64,000 bases of DNA from Acidisphaera sp. L21 (GCF_009765685.1 NZ_LMUY01000029.1:21226-85225); one strand, 5' to 3'; shown: positions 51,480-60,965, counted from the first letter of the stretch. Notes: a model not told the origin generated them from the sequence alone. Numbers and translations are program-made.

Positions 51480-51730
51480 CCGCCGGTCACCGGTGGGAAG
51501 AACGCCACCTCATCCCCATCGGCGAACGGGGCCGGCGGCAAGGCGAACACCTGGTTAACCGCGGCACGCACGGTCGAGAGTTCGGCGAACGCTGCTTCGC
51601 CCTTGGCATTTCGCGCCCGAAGCCACGCCGCGAGGTCACCGACGGTGGCGACCCCGGGCGGAATTTCCAGTTGCTCCTCCGCACAGCCCATGCGTTCACG
51701 CAGCCAGGCGAAGTAGAGCACGCGCACCAT
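51476..51730 (-). CDS. moaD: molybdopterin synthase sulfur carrier subunit
   Basis: An 84-residue ubiquitin-like sulfur carrier. It starts RVLYFAWLRERMG and ends VAFFPPVTGG; the C-terminal Gly-Gly is the site of adenylation and thiocarboxylation. The last bases overlap moaE, and the first overlap the lipoprotein gene stop. Length is normal. Confidence 0.94.
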   Translation of the reverse strand: MVRVLYFAWLRERMGCAEEQLEIPPGVATVGDLAAWLRARNAKGEAAFAELSTVRAAVNQVFALPPAPFADGDEVAFFPPVTGG

Positions 51731-52314
51731 CAGGGGCGGGTCGGAACCGTCTGCACGCTGCCGTCGGGGCCGATCAGAGTGCTGGTACCATTCCCATTCG
51801 GCACCAGAATGCCGCTGCCGCCTGGCGTCGGCGAGTTCAACTGGCGGTAACCGCGGCCGGTGCCGGGCCCGCTGAGATCCACCGAGGGGCCGTTCGGGGT
51901 ATTGACCGTCGGCGCGCGCAGGCGCGGCGGGGCTCCTGGTGACAGGTTTGGCGGCGGCAAGCCGCGATCGGCATTGTTCGCCCGGCCAACAGCGCTGCTG
52001 CCACCTTGCGGCGTCCCGCTTGGCGCCACGCCGCCGTTGCGACGAACCTCCTCCGCCTGCTGCTTCTCCAGATCCTGCAGCGTGGGGTCCGGCGTGGCGG
52101 CAGCGGGCCAGACGTTGCCGGGCTCGGGCAGCAGGGGCGGGATATCGACTTTTTCTCCGCGAATGCGGGAGAAGGTTTCGCTGCTACCGGCTGGGGTATT
52201 GGGGTTGTTACCGAACCATTGGGTCGTGTGATCTAGGAAGGCACCAGTCCCGGTGCAACCAGATAGAAGCCCTGCGAACAGCAGGGTGAGGCTTGGCAGG
52301 GCAGTACGCCGCAT
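51730..52314 (-). CDS. lipoprotein, unknown function
   Basis: A 194-residue exported protein with a type II signal peptide; the lipobox LLSGC puts the lipid-bearing Cys at about residue 20. The mature part begins near an aromatic stretch DHTTQWFGNNPN and has a long Pro/Gly/Asn-rich disordered C-terminal half without repeats I can define. It sits inside the molybdenum cofactor gene group, overlapping moaD as TGATG, so it is probably co-expressed, but it need not be related in function. Confidence 0.78.
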   Translation of the reverse strand: MRRTALPSLTLLFAGLLSGCTGTGAFLDHTTQWFGNNPNTPAGSSETFSRIRGEKVDIPPLLPEPGNVWPAAATPDPTLQDLEKQQAEEVRRNGGVAPSGTPQGGSSAVGRANNADRGLPPPNLSPGAPPRLRAPTVNTPNGPSVDLSGPGTGRGYRQLNSPTPGGSGILVPNGNGTSTLIGPDGSVQTVPTRP

Positions 52315-52383
52315 GAAGGGAAGGCTCCTCAGACGGCCGGCTGGCCGAGTTGCGGCGGACTTTGCCTTCTCATGACGATCTGC

Positions 52384-52911
52384 TCAAGGTTTCGCGATGG
52401 TGCTCTGCACAAACGACATGATCCATGTTGCAATCTCGCCGAGACGGGACAGGTCCAATACAGGACGATCGCAGCCGGGCACCGATGCGTCGCTGGCGAT
52501 GGCGGCGACATCCGGCCAGTCTGGCCAAAGCGGCGGCTTGCCCAATGCGGGCCTGAAAACTTCCAATTTTGGCACGCCGTAGCGGCGAAACCCCTCCACC
52601 AGCACCAGGTCGACCGGGCTCAGCCGCGGCAGCAGGGCGGCCAAATCGGGTTCCAGGCCGGGTTCTTCGTGCAGCAATGCCCAGCGGCCGGCGCCGGCAA
52701 TCAGCACCTCCTGCGCGCCGGCCTCGCGGTGGCGCCAGCTATCCTTGCCGGGGCGATCCAGGTCGACTCCGTGATGGGTGTGCTTGATGGTGGAGACGCT
52801 CAGCCCGGCGGTGCGCAAATGCGGCATCACACCCTCGATCAACGTCGTCTTGCCCGCGCCGGACCAGCCGGCGATGCCGAGCACGGCGCGATGCGGCGAA
52901 CCCAGGGTCAC
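52384..52911 (-). CDS. mobB: molybdopterin-guanine dinucleotide biosynthesis protein B
   Basis: A 175-residue P-loop GTP-binding adaptor for attaching GMP to the molybdenum cofactor. The Walker A motif is GWSGAGKTTLIEG; STIKHTHHGVDLDRPGKDSWRH and LVLVEGFRRYGVPKLEVFR are diagnostic for MobB. The GTG start lies in an 11-bp direct repeat and only 18 bp after pgsA. Together with moaD/moaE it indicates that the host makes an MGD-type molybdenum cofactor. Confidence 0.93.
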   Translation of the reverse strand: MTLGSPHRAVLGIAGWSGAGKTTLIEGVMPHLRTAGLSVSTIKHTHHGVDLDRPGKDSWRHREAGAQEVLIAGAGRWALLHEEPGLEPDLAALLPRLSPVDLVLVEGFRRYGVPKLEVFRPALGKPPLWPDWPDVAAIASDASVPGCDRPVLDLSRLGEIATWIMSFVQSTIAKP

Positions 52912-52938
52912 AGGCCGGTCACAGGCCGGTCACGGGCC
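52908..52938. repeat. 11-bp direct repeats over the pgsA stop and mobB start
   Basis: TCACAGGCCGG occurs twice in tandem (52908-52918, 52919-52929), followed by a third partial copy, TCACGGGCC, at 52930-52938. The first copy contains the mobB GTG start and the third the pgsA stop codon. Copy-number change here would alter the pgsA-mobB spacing. Confidence 0.8.
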
Positions 52939-53547
52939 GCTCTCGGGGACCTCTCTGCCGGGAGCGCGGTGATTGTTGGACCGCACCTGCACGTGACGAA
53001 TCCCGGCACGCAAATAGTCCCAGCCAGTGATCAACGTCAGCACGGCGGCGACCCACAGCATCCCCTCGCCAATCAAGGCGACCGGCAGAGGGACGTGCAG
53101 CAACGCGCCAACATCGTCGCCGGCAAGCAGCGTGCCCAGGGCGCCCATTTGAAACCCGGTCTTCCATTTCGCCAGCCGGGTCACCGGCAGGCCGACGCGC
53201 AGGCCGGCCAGGTATTCACGCAAGCCGCTGACCAGGATTTCGCGGAGCAGGATGACGATGGCGGGGTACAGCGCGCCATCCGGAAACCGCCCCTGCCCGG
53301 CCAGCAGCATCAGCGTGGCGCCGACCAGGAGTTTGTCGGCGATCGGGTCCAGCATGCGCCCGAGGTCGGAATGCTGATGCCGGGCACGGGCGAGGTGCCC
53401 ATCGAGCCAGTCGGTGATCCCGGCGGCGGCAAACAAGAGCGTTGCCGCCAGGTCACCCATCGGCGTGCGTATTGCGACAAGCGCCACCAGCACCGGAATG
53501 GCCAGGATCCGGGATAGCGTGAGCAGATTGGGAAGGTCTGTCAGCAT
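52930..53547 (-). CDS. pgsA: CDP-diacylglycerol-glycerol-3-phosphate 3-phosphatidyltransferase
   Basis: A 205-residue membrane enzyme of phosphatidylglycerol synthesis. The CDP-alcohol phosphotransferase signature DxxDGxxAR-x8-GxxxDxxxD is complete in TDWLDGHLARARHQHSDLG followed by RMLDPIADK. Several hydrophobic helices follow. The ATG at 53547, giving MLTDLPNLLTLSRIL, is family-like and preferred to the frame from 53595. It is upstream of mobB in the same direction. Confidence 0.95.
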   Translation of the reverse strand: MLTDLPNLLTLSRILAIPVLVALVAIRTPMGDLAATLLFAAAGITDWLDGHLARARHQHSDLGRMLDPIADKLLVGATLMLLAGQGRFPDGALYPAIVILLREILVSGLREYLAGLRVGLPVTRLAKWKTGFQMGALGTLLAGDDVGALLHVPLPVALIGEGMLWVAAVLTLITGWDYLRAGIRHVQVRSNNHRAPGREVPESGP

Positions 53548-53632
53548 TGCCGACAGACTAAGCGTTTCCCACGGCGCTGTCAGTCCATGTCGCACGCCGG
53601 CGGCAGGTTAACTTCGCGGCGACGGCGTTGGG

Positions 53633-55900
53633 TCAGCTGCATTTGGACCAGCCGCAATGCATGCAGGTTAGGCATCCGGCCTCCTTATGCAGGCCGGGCT
53701 GGCTGCATTTCGGACAAATCGGGCCTGAGAGCGGGGCGGCCTGCACCGGGGCTGCGTCGAGTTTGGTCACCAATCTTTCACGCGGCGCCATGAACCCGGT
53801 GCCGATCATGTGGCGCTCGATGATGTCGCCGATCGCTGCCACCAGGGACGGGACGTATTGCCCGTTGCTCCATTGGCCACCGCGCGGGTCGAACACCTGC
53901 TTCAGTTCTTCCGCGACGAAGGCGACTTCGCCGCCGCGGCGGAACACGGCGCTGATCATGCGGGTCAGCGCCACGACCCAGGCGTAATGCTCCAGGTTCT
54001 TGGAGTTGACGAAGATCTCGAACGGGGTGCGCAGTCCGTCGATCTCCACGTCGTTGATGGTCACGTACATCGCATGCTCGCTGTCCGGCCAGCGCAGCTT
54101 GTAAGTGGCGCCGGTCAGTTTCTCGCTGCGCTGGGCCAATTCGATGACGGTTTGCGCCGTCGGTTTCGGCGGCGCCTCGGCCGGCTTCACTTCCAGCACG
54201 GAGCCGGTGATGGCGTTCGGGCGGTAGGTGGTGCAGCCCTTGCAGCCGCTGCGGTAGGCATCGAGGTAGACTTCCTGGAATGCCTCGAAGCTGATGTCCT
54301 CCGGCACGTTCACCGTCTTGGAGATCGCGCTGTCGACGTGGCGCTGCACAGCGGCCTGCATGCGGACGTGCTCGGCAGGGGTCAGGTCCTGGGCGGTGAC
54401 GAAGTACTCCGGCAGCGGCGCGTCCTCGCCGAACTGGGCGCGGAACCGGCGCAGCGCGTAGTCGGACACTTCTTCCTCGGTGCGGGTGCCGTCCGGCTGC
54501 AGCACCTTGCGGGTGTAAGCCAGGGCAAACACCGGCTCGATCCCGCTGGATACATTGTCCGCGACGAGAGAGATGGTGCCGGTCGGCGCGACCGAGGTGA
54601 GCAGCGCGTTGCGGATGCCGTGTTCGGCGATCAGCTCGCGCACGTCGTCATCCAGTTCGCGGATCGTCTCGCCGGCCATGTATGGGTCGCGATCGAATAG
54701 CGGGAACGCGCCCTTTTCCGCCGCCAGTTTGGCGGACGCGATGTAGGCGGCACGGTTGATCCGGCCCGCCCACGCACCAGCCAATTCAGCGGCCTCGCAC
54801 GAGCCATAGCGCACGCCGCACATGATCAGCGCGTCGGCCAGGCCGGTCATGCCCAGGCCGATCCGGCGCTTGGCAATCGCCTCGCGCTGCTGCGCTTCCA
54901 GCGGGAAGCCGGAGACGTCGATGGTGTTGTCCATCATGCGGATGGCGACGGCGACCAGGCCATCCAACTGCGCCTCGTCCATCCGGGCCTGCGGGGTGAA
55001 TGGGTGCTGGACCAGGCGCGCCAAGTTGATGGAGCCGAGTAGGCAGGCACCGTATGGCGGCAGCGGCTGCTCGGCGCAGGGATTGGTCGACCGAATGGTC
55101 TCGCAATAATGCAGGTTGTTGCGCTTGTTGATGCGGTCGATGAACAGCACGCCGGGCTCGGCATAGTCGTAGGTGGCGCGGGTGATGCTGTCGAACAACG
55201 CCTTCGCCCGGATGGTCTTGTAGACCCGGCCGCCGAAGCTCAGCGGCCAGTCCGCATCCGCTTCGACCGCGGCCATGAACGGGTCGGTCGCGAGGACGGA
55301 GAGATTGAAGTTGCGCAGGCGGCCGGCCTGGCGCTTGGCGGCGATGAAATCCTCGATATCCGGATGGTCGCAGCGCATCGTCGCCATCATGGCGCCACGC
55401 CGGGCACCGGCGGACATGATGGTGCGGCACATCGCGTCCCACACATCCATGAAGGACAGCGGGCCGGACGCGTCGGCGCCGACGCCCTTCACCGGCGCGC
55501 CCTTCGGCCGCAGGGAGGAGAAGTCGTAGCCGATGCCGCCGCCCTGCTGCATCGTCAGCGCAGCTTCGCGCAGATGGGTGAAGATGTCGGCCAGGTCGTC
55601 GCCGATGTCGCCCATGACAAAGCAGTTGAACAGCGTCACCCGGCGGTCGGTGCCAGCACCGGACAGGATGCGGCCGGCGGGAAGAAAGCGGAAGTCCTGC
55701 AGCGCCTCGTAGAACGGCTGCTCCCACAACTCGGGGTGGGTTTCGGCCTGGGCCAGGGCGCGGGCGACACGGCGCCAGCTATCCTCCAGCGTCACGTCGA
55801 CTGGGGTGCCGTCCAAAGACTTCAGCCGATACTTCGCGTCCCAGATCTGGATGGAGATCGGCGCAATGTGGTCGGCGGCCGACGTGATGTGCATGTCCAT
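53633..55900 (-). CDS. nrdJ: adenosylcobalamin-dependent ribonucleotide reductase (class II)
   Basis: A 755-residue B12-dependent reductase that makes deoxyribonucleotides and does not need an NrdB partner. Key pieces are LFNCFVMGDIGDD (first redox Cys), GGGIGYDFSSLRPKG, STNPCAEQPLPPYGACLLGS (NxCxE active site), LTSVAPTGTISL, and a C-terminal zinc-finger tail CPKCSQPGLHKEAGCLTC with two further Cys that passes reducing equivalents. The ATG at 55900 with GAGG eight bases upstream is preferred to the longer frame. Class II enzymes work with or without oxygen but need cobalamin. I see no cobalamin riboswitch in the 180-bp leader. Confidence 0.96.
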   Translation of the reverse strand: MDMHITSAADHIAPISIQIWDAKYRLKSLDGTPVDVTLEDSWRRVARALAQAETHPELWEQPFYEALQDFRFLPAGRILSGAGTDRRVTLFNCFVMGDIGDDLADIFTHLREAALTMQQGGGIGYDFSSLRPKGAPVKGVGADASGPLSFMDVWDAMCRTIMSAGARRGAMMATMRCDHPDIEDFIAAKRQAGRLRNFNLSVLATDPFMAAVEADADWPLSFGGRVYKTIRAKALFDSITRATYDYAEPGVLFIDRINKRNNLHYCETIRSTNPCAEQPLPPYGACLLGSINLARLVQHPFTPQARMDEAQLDGLVAVAIRMMDNTIDVSGFPLEAQQREAIAKRRIGLGMTGLADALIMCGVRYGSCEAAELAGAWAGRINRAAYIASAKLAAEKGAFPLFDRDPYMAGETIRELDDDVRELIAEHGIRNALLTSVAPTGTISLVADNVSSGIEPVFALAYTRKVLQPDGTRTEEEVSDYALRRFRAQFGEDAPLPEYFVTAQDLTPAEHVRMQAAVQRHVDSAISKTVNVPEDISFEAFQEVYLDAYRSGCKGCTTYRPNAITGSVLEVKPAEAPPKPTAQTVIELAQRSEKLTGATYKLRWPDSEHAMYVTINDVEIDGLRTPFEIFVNSKNLEHYAWVVALTRMISAVFRRGGEVAFVAEELKQVFDPRGGQWSNGQYVPSLVAAIGDIIERHMIGTGFMAPRERLVTKLDAAPVQAAPLSGPICPKCSQPGLHKEAGCLTCMHCGWSKCS

Positions 55901-56082
55901 TGGTCTATCCTCGATCCACCATCCGGGCCGACTAGCAACGGCCAGCGGTCCACAAATCTTAGCCGTAGGGGTCACCCACGGTCGGGGACACTACAGGTGG
56001 TGGTGCGAGTCGGGAACAGCTAGTGCTACCGCGGCGTGCACTCCCCTGACGGATTATGGACGAGTGTGTTCGCGGCGCCCTG

Positions 56083-57429
56083 TCACGCCTGCGCGACTGA
56101 CAGGGTCACCTTGGGCATCGGTGCCGGCGCCGGGGTCGAAACGCTCTCCTCCGACACGAGGGAGGCCGTGCCCCAGAACCCGCCGGACGCCACCACGGGC
56201 TGGCCGGTGAATTCGAAGATGGTCAGTAGACCCTCACGTCCCGGAAGCTGGAACGGCACCTGCAATCCCTCGAACGCATGCTTGGCGCAGATCGCGGCGG
56301 TCAGCTTGTCCCACCGCATGTCGCGGCTGGCGAGCGTCCCGGCGATGTCGACCAGCGGCCGCCCGCTCGGCGGCAGAAGATGGTCCGGTGCGTTGCCCGC
56401 CAGGCCCACCAGGTTACCGGCATCGTCCAGTTCCCACATCCAGTCGGCGCCATCGGCTGGCGGCCCGGCCTGCTTGGCCAGCAATCCGCGACGCTCCGGC
56501 CGGCCCCAGCGGAATAGCATGCTGGTCATCAAAGCCATGATCAGCAGCAAGCTCAGCGCCACGTAACCGGCGCGATAGGCCAGCGTCTGCCAATCCGCAT
56601 CGGACATCGTGTCCATCACGTCGGCGGAGGCGATAAGATGCAGGTCGCCCGGCGTCACGAGCCGGTCCTCGGCGATCCGGCTGCGTTCGTTCAACTCCGG
56701 CCGGCCATGGATCACGTGCGACAGCAGCGTCCGACCCCAGCCGAAGCTGACGGGAACCGCTGGAGGCGCGACGGGCGGGACGCAGCCAAAGGCCGCACCA
56801 TCGGCGCTGCGCAGGGAGGCGTAGATCGTCCCGTCCGTTGGATCGTCATCGCGAACGGCGCCGGCGATGGCGGCCTGCGACAGGAACGTGCCGACGAAGC
56901 CGACGAGAGTGTCGTGGTCCAGCACGGCGCGATAGAGCACCACGCCCTCATTCTTGCCAAACGGGTCGCGGGTACAGCCAGTCAGCCGCAGGCCCAACTG
57001 GATGGGGCTGCCCTGGACGGATTTAAACCAATGCTGCGTCGACACGCCGGTCGCGCCCTCGGGCAACGGAAGCGTCCCGGCAATCAGCCGGCCGCTGGTC
57101 GAGAATAGGAACAGGCTGGTGGCAGGCCCGACAAACCGCTCGGTATGGAGCATGCGCACCGTCACCGCCAACCGGTCGGAGGCTTGCACGTCCTCGGCCC
57201 GGAACCAGCTCAGCGTACGGTCGACGCGCAACAGCCATTCCTGCAGGCGGGCCGCGCGCTCACCTACACCGGCGCTGAGCGCCTCGATAGCGTGTGCCCG
57301 GCGGGTATCCGCCTCGTACTTGATGTAAACCCCGAAGACCGACGCACCGAACGCCAGGATTGCCATGAAGCCTATCAGCTTCGCGATCCGCCTCCGGGTG
57401 CTGCGCGTCTGTCTTGCAGGGCCGCTCAT
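56083..57429 (-). CDS. membrane sensor-like protein (Cache-like domain, no output domain)
   Basis: A roughly 448-residue inner-membrane protein. Helix 1 (about residues 15-38) and helix 2 (about 280-305) flank a 240-residue periplasmic part whose order (long helix, then LFLFSTSGRLIAG, STQHWFKSVQ, GFVGTFLSQAAI) resembles a double Cache domain. The cytoplasmic part has a PAS-like segment DWMWELDDAGNLVGLAGNAP, then ends without kinase, GGDEF, EAL or methyl-accepting domain. An ATG at 57429 is chosen; a GTG lies at 57453. It may act through a partner. It stands alone between nrdJ and a lipoprotein gene. Confidence 0.68.
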   Translation of the reverse strand: MSGPARQTRSTRRRIAKLIGFMAILAFGASVFGVYIKYEADTRRAHAIEALSAGVGERAARLQEWLLRVDRTLSWFRAEDVQASDRLAVTVRMLHTERFVGPATSLFLFSTSGRLIAGTLPLPEGATGVSTQHWFKSVQGSPIQLGLRLTGCTRDPFGKNEGVVLYRAVLDHDTLVGFVGTFLSQAAIAGAVRDDDPTDGTIYASLRSADGAAFGCVPPVAPPAVPVSFGWGRTLLSHVIHGRPELNERSRIAEDRLVTPGDLHLIASADVMDTMSDADWQTLAYRAGYVALSLLLIMALMTSMLFRWGRPERRGLLAKQAGPPADGADWMWELDDAGNLVGLAGNAPDHLLPPSGRPLVDIAGTLASRDMRWDKLTAAICAKHAFEGLQVPFQLPGREGLLTIFEFTGQPVVASGGFWGTASLVSEESVSTPAPAPMPKVTLSVAQA

Positions 57430-57515
57430 TTTGAGATCCCGAGTATGTTCCACATCTCGAAACTCGGCAAAATTAGTTAACAGAGACCTAAGGACTCGGA
57501 TTCGTTATCCAGCTG

Positions 57516-58100
57516 TCAACGTGAGGCGATAATCTGTTTCGGGCATTGCACCCACGCATTGCCATCCGCGCTGGACGGCGGAAGGTGGGCGGAGCCAAGG
57601 TGGAACGCGCCTGCAGTGATCACCGCGGTGCCGCCCCCCAGCAGGCCCAGAATACTGGCCAATCCACGCTCATCCAGGGGGCGGGAGACGGAGAACTCCC
57701 GGTTTTGCCAGGCGCCCGGCATGGTCCACCGCCCGGCCGGCCCATTGAACGCCAGCTTGGCCTGCTTGGCCCGTGCCGGGAGAGCGCGCTTGATGGGCGT
57801 AAACCTGGCGGTCATGACGATCTGGTGATTGGCAGTGGTAACGACCTGCAGGGCGCCGCCGGCGCCGCTGGCCAGGGCGGTACAGGCGTCCGGCGTGGTG
57901 GTGAACGCCCAACGCAGATCGACCGGCTTCGGCAGCGGCAGCGGCCGAGGCGGCTGCGGGGGGACCTCCGGCGGCGGCGGTTCTACGACAGCCACGGGTG
58001 CGGGGGGCGGCGTTGTGGCACAACCGGCAAGCCCAGCCATCGACACGATCAGCCCCGCGACCAGCGTTCGGCTGCGCAGTCGATTGCTACCAGGCGGCAT
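57516..58100 (-). CDS. proline-rich lipoprotein, unknown function
   Basis: A 194-residue protein with signal peptide and lipobox AGLAGC (lipid Cys near residue 26), then a Pro-rich spacer (VVEPPPPEVPPQPPRPLPLP) that could reach through the periplasm, and a globular domain of about 130 residues starting VDLRWAFTTTPDAC. That domain has two Cys that may pair. AAGGA lies nine bases before the ATG at 58100. I do not recognise the domain. It lies between the sensor-like gene and the capsule group on the same strand. Confidence 0.7.
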   Translation of the reverse strand: MPPGSNRLRSRTLVAGLIVSMAGLAGCATTPPPAPVAVVEPPPPEVPPQPPRPLPLPKPVDLRWAFTTTPDACTALASGAGGALQVVTTANHQIVMTARFTPIKRALPARAKQAKLAFNGPAGRWTMPGAWQNREFSVSRPLDERGLASILGLLGGGTAVITAGAFHLGSAHLPPSSADGNAWVQCPKQIIASR

Positions 58101-58178
58101 AGGTCGGGTTCCTTCGTGGATGGACGACGCGATTGACAACGATCGTTTGCAACCAAACGTTGCAGTCCGCGTGATCGA

Positions 58179-59399
58179 TTACGCTGCCACGCGCTCCCGG
58201 GGAAGAGCGTCGACGAATTCTAACGCTGATTCCAGATGGTCTTCCCAGGTTGCCGCGCGCCACGGGCCCATCCGCCCAATCTGCGCCGTTCGCCGGGCCG
58301 AAGGTTCCGCACTGTAATCCTTCACCGCCTGCAGCCAGCCCAGCCCATCCAGCGGATCGAGGTATTCAGGCACGTCGCCCCCGACTTCGCGAAGAGCGGG
58401 CAAGTCGCTGCACAAGGCGGGCACGCCAGCCGCCAGCGCCTCCGCCAGCGGTAGGCCGAAGCCTTCGGCGAAACTCGGAAACAGCAGGGCGCGGGCGTGA
58501 TGCAGCAGGTTGGCGATCCGCTCGTCGCTCACCTCGGACAGTTCGGTCACAAAGGGATGGATCGCGGTCGACCGCTCGAGCATGTCGACGATCATCTCGT
58601 TTTCCCAACCGCGCCGCCCAATTAGCACCAGCCGCGGCGCGCGGGTGCCCAGCGTTTCCGCCAGCCGGCGCCAGACGTTCAGCAGCAGCAGGTGGTTCTT
58701 TCGCGGCTCGATGGTGCTGAGATAGACGAAAAAAGGCGCTTCCGGCGTTTCCGCGGTGTTGCTCCGGTGGCGCGCCTGGACCCCAAGCGGGGCAACCAGG
58801 GTTGGCGGGGCGCGGCCGGCCTCATCAAGATACGGTTGCAACGAGTTCCGGGTGGCGGCCGAATTCACGATGACGCCGTCGGCCAGCTTGGCCACGGTCT
58901 GAATGCGGCGAAGATGGATGTCGGCGTGTTGCGGGCGGGCGTATTCCGGATATTCGATCGGGATCAGGTCGTGCACGAAGGCCACCAATCGGGCCCCGCT
59001 GGCGGCCAGGGCACGCGCCACCCGGTCCCGGCGATGCAAATGGCGGTGGGATACCAACAGATAGACCGGCCGGATCGCCCGCTGACGGGGCGGCCAGAAG
59101 AAGCTGGGGCGCAGTGTCGCCTGCACCCAGATGCGTCGCGCAGCCGCGCTGATCTCCCCCGGTTCCGGCCCGGCGCCGTGCCAATTGGCGCCGATGGCGG
59201 CGATGAAGCGGCGCGACGCCTCCATCGGCAGCGCCCGCAGCCGGTCCAGCTTGTCGATGGCGACGAATTGCAGCCGGTCCGGCACCAGGCGCAGCAATTG
59301 CTCCGCATAGGCGTACTCCACCCGATCGATTCCGGTCGGCGCCCCACGCTGCGCCCGCGCCAGCAGGCGCGACAGGTCGAGCATGATCGGGCCGCTCAT
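58179..59399 (-). CDS. GT4 family glycosyltransferase of the capsule locus
   Basis: A 406-residue GT-B enzyme. The N-terminal domain has the signature MLDLSRLLARAQRGAPTGIDRVEYAYA, represented by P-T-G-I-D-R-V. The donor domain contains FVYLSTIEPRKNHLLLLNVW and the E-x7-E motif in FPSFAEGFGLPLAEALAAGVPA. Its start overlaps the stop of the LtaS-like gene by ATGA, so it belongs to the kpsC/kpsS/LtaS-like unit and is likely to build the capsule or its linker. Donor sugar unknown. Confidence 0.9.
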   Translation of the reverse strand: MSGPIMLDLSRLLARAQRGAPTGIDRVEYAYAEQLLRLVPDRLQFVAIDKLDRLRALPMEASRRFIAAIGANWHGAGPEPGEISAAARRIWVQATLRPSFFWPPRQRAIRPVYLLVSHRHLHRRDRVARALAASGARLVAFVHDLIPIEYPEYARPQHADIHLRRIQTVAKLADGVIVNSAATRNSLQPYLDEAGRAPPTLVAPLGVQARHRSNTAETPEAPFFVYLSTIEPRKNHLLLLNVWRRLAETLGTRAPRLVLIGRRGWENEMIVDMLERSTAIHPFVTELSEVSDERIANLLHHARALLFPSFAEGFGLPLAEALAAGVPALCSDLPALREVGGDVPEYLDPLDGLGWLQAVKDYSAEPSARRTAQIGRMGPWRAATWEDHLESALEFVDALPRERVAA

Positions 59400-60955
59400 A
59401 TCGGGCGCCCGATCACGTGCGGCAGCGGCGACAGCTTGGCCGCCGCAAGTTTGGCGGAATCCCCGAGGATGAGGCCCGGCAGTTCATGCGCTTGAATGTC
59501 ACGGTGCTCACCGAACGCATGGTCGGCGCGCCAGATCAAGTATTCCGTCGTCCGCTCGATATGCGCCAGATGACGGTAGAGCGGGCCGAAGCTGGGCTGG
59601 TGGTCACCAAAGGCCGCCAGCAAACCGTGCTTCCACTGCCGCCGCATGACGCTGGCCATCTCGCCCAGCGCCGCGTCCGTTTCCGCCAGGCCGGACAGGA
59701 AGCTGGCGAACCGGCCGCCCTGTGGGACCGGCAGCGCCGGGCAGTTCTGGGCGCGCGGCCAGGGTGAATGATTGCCCATGGTGATGGCGAAGATAAAGGT
59801 ACGCGGTCCATGCTCGGACAACAGGCGCTCCACCTCCTCGATCACGGTCATGTCGGACACGTAGGTGCGGGTGGTATCGCGCCCGGTAAAGGCCGCGACG
59901 TCGTGGAACTCGTCGAAGCCCAAGTTCGGCATCACCCGGTGGCGACCGTAGAAGGTGCCGGCGAAGGGGTGCACGCAGATCGTCTTGAACCCGGCCGCGC
60001 GCAGCCGCCAAGCGATGCTGTCCACGGGGCGCCGGGCGAAGGCGGCATAGGGGTTGAAGTGGTCTAGCCCAAGATGGCCCTCCGACAATCCCGTCAGCGC
60101 CGCGAATTCCGTCCGGACCGTGTTCGCGCCATAGGCCGGCGTGTGCAGCCGGCCATGCCGGATTGATCCGGCAACGCAGCGGTCGTAATGCGGCAGCAGG
60201 TCGGCTGGCACCATCGGCAGGCACAGCCGGCGGGCGTCGAAGAACGACTCCATCTGCAGCATCACGATCGGGCCGGTCGGCAGCCCGGTATCCGGTAGCG
60301 CGTCGGAGTGCCCGGGCGCACGGTTGCGCCGCCGGCCCTCGCGTTCCACCTGGGCGGTCGCGGTATGCGCGGCGATGACCGCGAACGGCCCGATCGCCGC
60401 AGAGTCGACCACCGGCCGCCCGGTCACGGGGGGCGCATTGCGGCGGCGGAAGAATGCGACCACCACTTCCGCCCGCGGGTAGGTGAACCACACCGCGGCG
60501 ACTAGCAGAAGCGCCACCACCGCCGGCCAATGCGCGTGCCACGCTGGCTCCTCCAACGAGCCGAGCAGCACGAACAGCAACAGCACCGCGACCGTGGAGC
60601 AGACCAGCTTCACCGGGGTGACGAACTCGGCATACAGGCTGGGGTAGATCACGATCGAGCCGAGCAGGCCGTCGGTGAACACCAGCGGCTCACCGGACGC
60701 CTTCAGCTTCGCGGCATCCCCCCTTGCCAGGCCGAACGCCATGGCAGCGACCACGCAGGCGGACAGTAGCGGCCGGGCGATGAGGCAGGTGAGCACGATC
60801 CAGACCAGGATGATCGGCGCCGCATCCAGCGCCAGCAGCCATAGTGGCGAGCCCAGCAGGCGAGCCTTCACCCGCCGGCGCAGCATCAGCCAACTTGCAA
60901 AGAGGATGGTTGCCGATGGAAGCAGTCCCACCACGACCGTGGCAAGCTCCGTCAT
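59396..60955 (-). CDS. LtaS/OpgB-like sulfatase-fold phosphoglycerol transferase
   Basis: A 519-residue inner-membrane protein with about five N-terminal helices (to residue 165) and a large periplasmic alkaline-phosphatase/sulfatase-fold domain. Landmarks are IVMLQMESFFDARRL (metal Glu), AYGANTVRTEFAALTGLS with the probable catalytic Thr, GFKTICVHPFAGTFYGR, ITMGNHSPW and FGDHQPSF with the metal Asp-His. LtaS and OpgB relatives move phosphoglycerol or phosphoethanolamine from lipids to glycans. The ATG at 60955 is preferred because the longer frame runs into the KpsS-like gene. In a capsule locus it may decorate the polysaccharide. Confidence 0.85.
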   Translation of the reverse strand: MTELATVVVGLLPSATILFASWLMLRRRVKARLLGSPLWLLALDAAPIILVWIVLTCLIARPLLSACVVAAMAFGLARGDAAKLKASGEPLVFTDGLLGSIVIYPSLYAEFVTPVKLVCSTVAVLLLFVLLGSLEEPAWHAHWPAVVALLLVAAVWFTYPRAEVVVAFFRRRNAPPVTGRPVVDSAAIGPFAVIAAHTATAQVEREGRRRNRAPGHSDALPDTGLPTGPIVMLQMESFFDARRLCLPMVPADLLPHYDRCVAGSIRHGRLHTPAYGANTVRTEFAALTGLSEGHLGLDHFNPYAAFARRPVDSIAWRLRAAGFKTICVHPFAGTFYGRHRVMPNLGFDEFHDVAAFTGRDTTRTYVSDMTVIEEVERLLSEHGPRTFIFAITMGNHSPWPRAQNCPALPVPQGGRFASFLSGLAETDAALGEMASVMRRQWKHGLLAAFGDHQPSFGPLYRHLAHIERTTEYLIWRADHAFGEHRDIQAHELPGLILGDSAKLAAAKLSPLPHVIGRPI

Positions 60956-60965
60956 GCCCGAAACG

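Noticed and set aside
55901..56082. Cobalamin riboswitch upstream of nrdJ
   Set aside because: A B12-dependent enzyme makes it worth looking for, but I could not find a B12-box-like sequence or the expected long structured leader.
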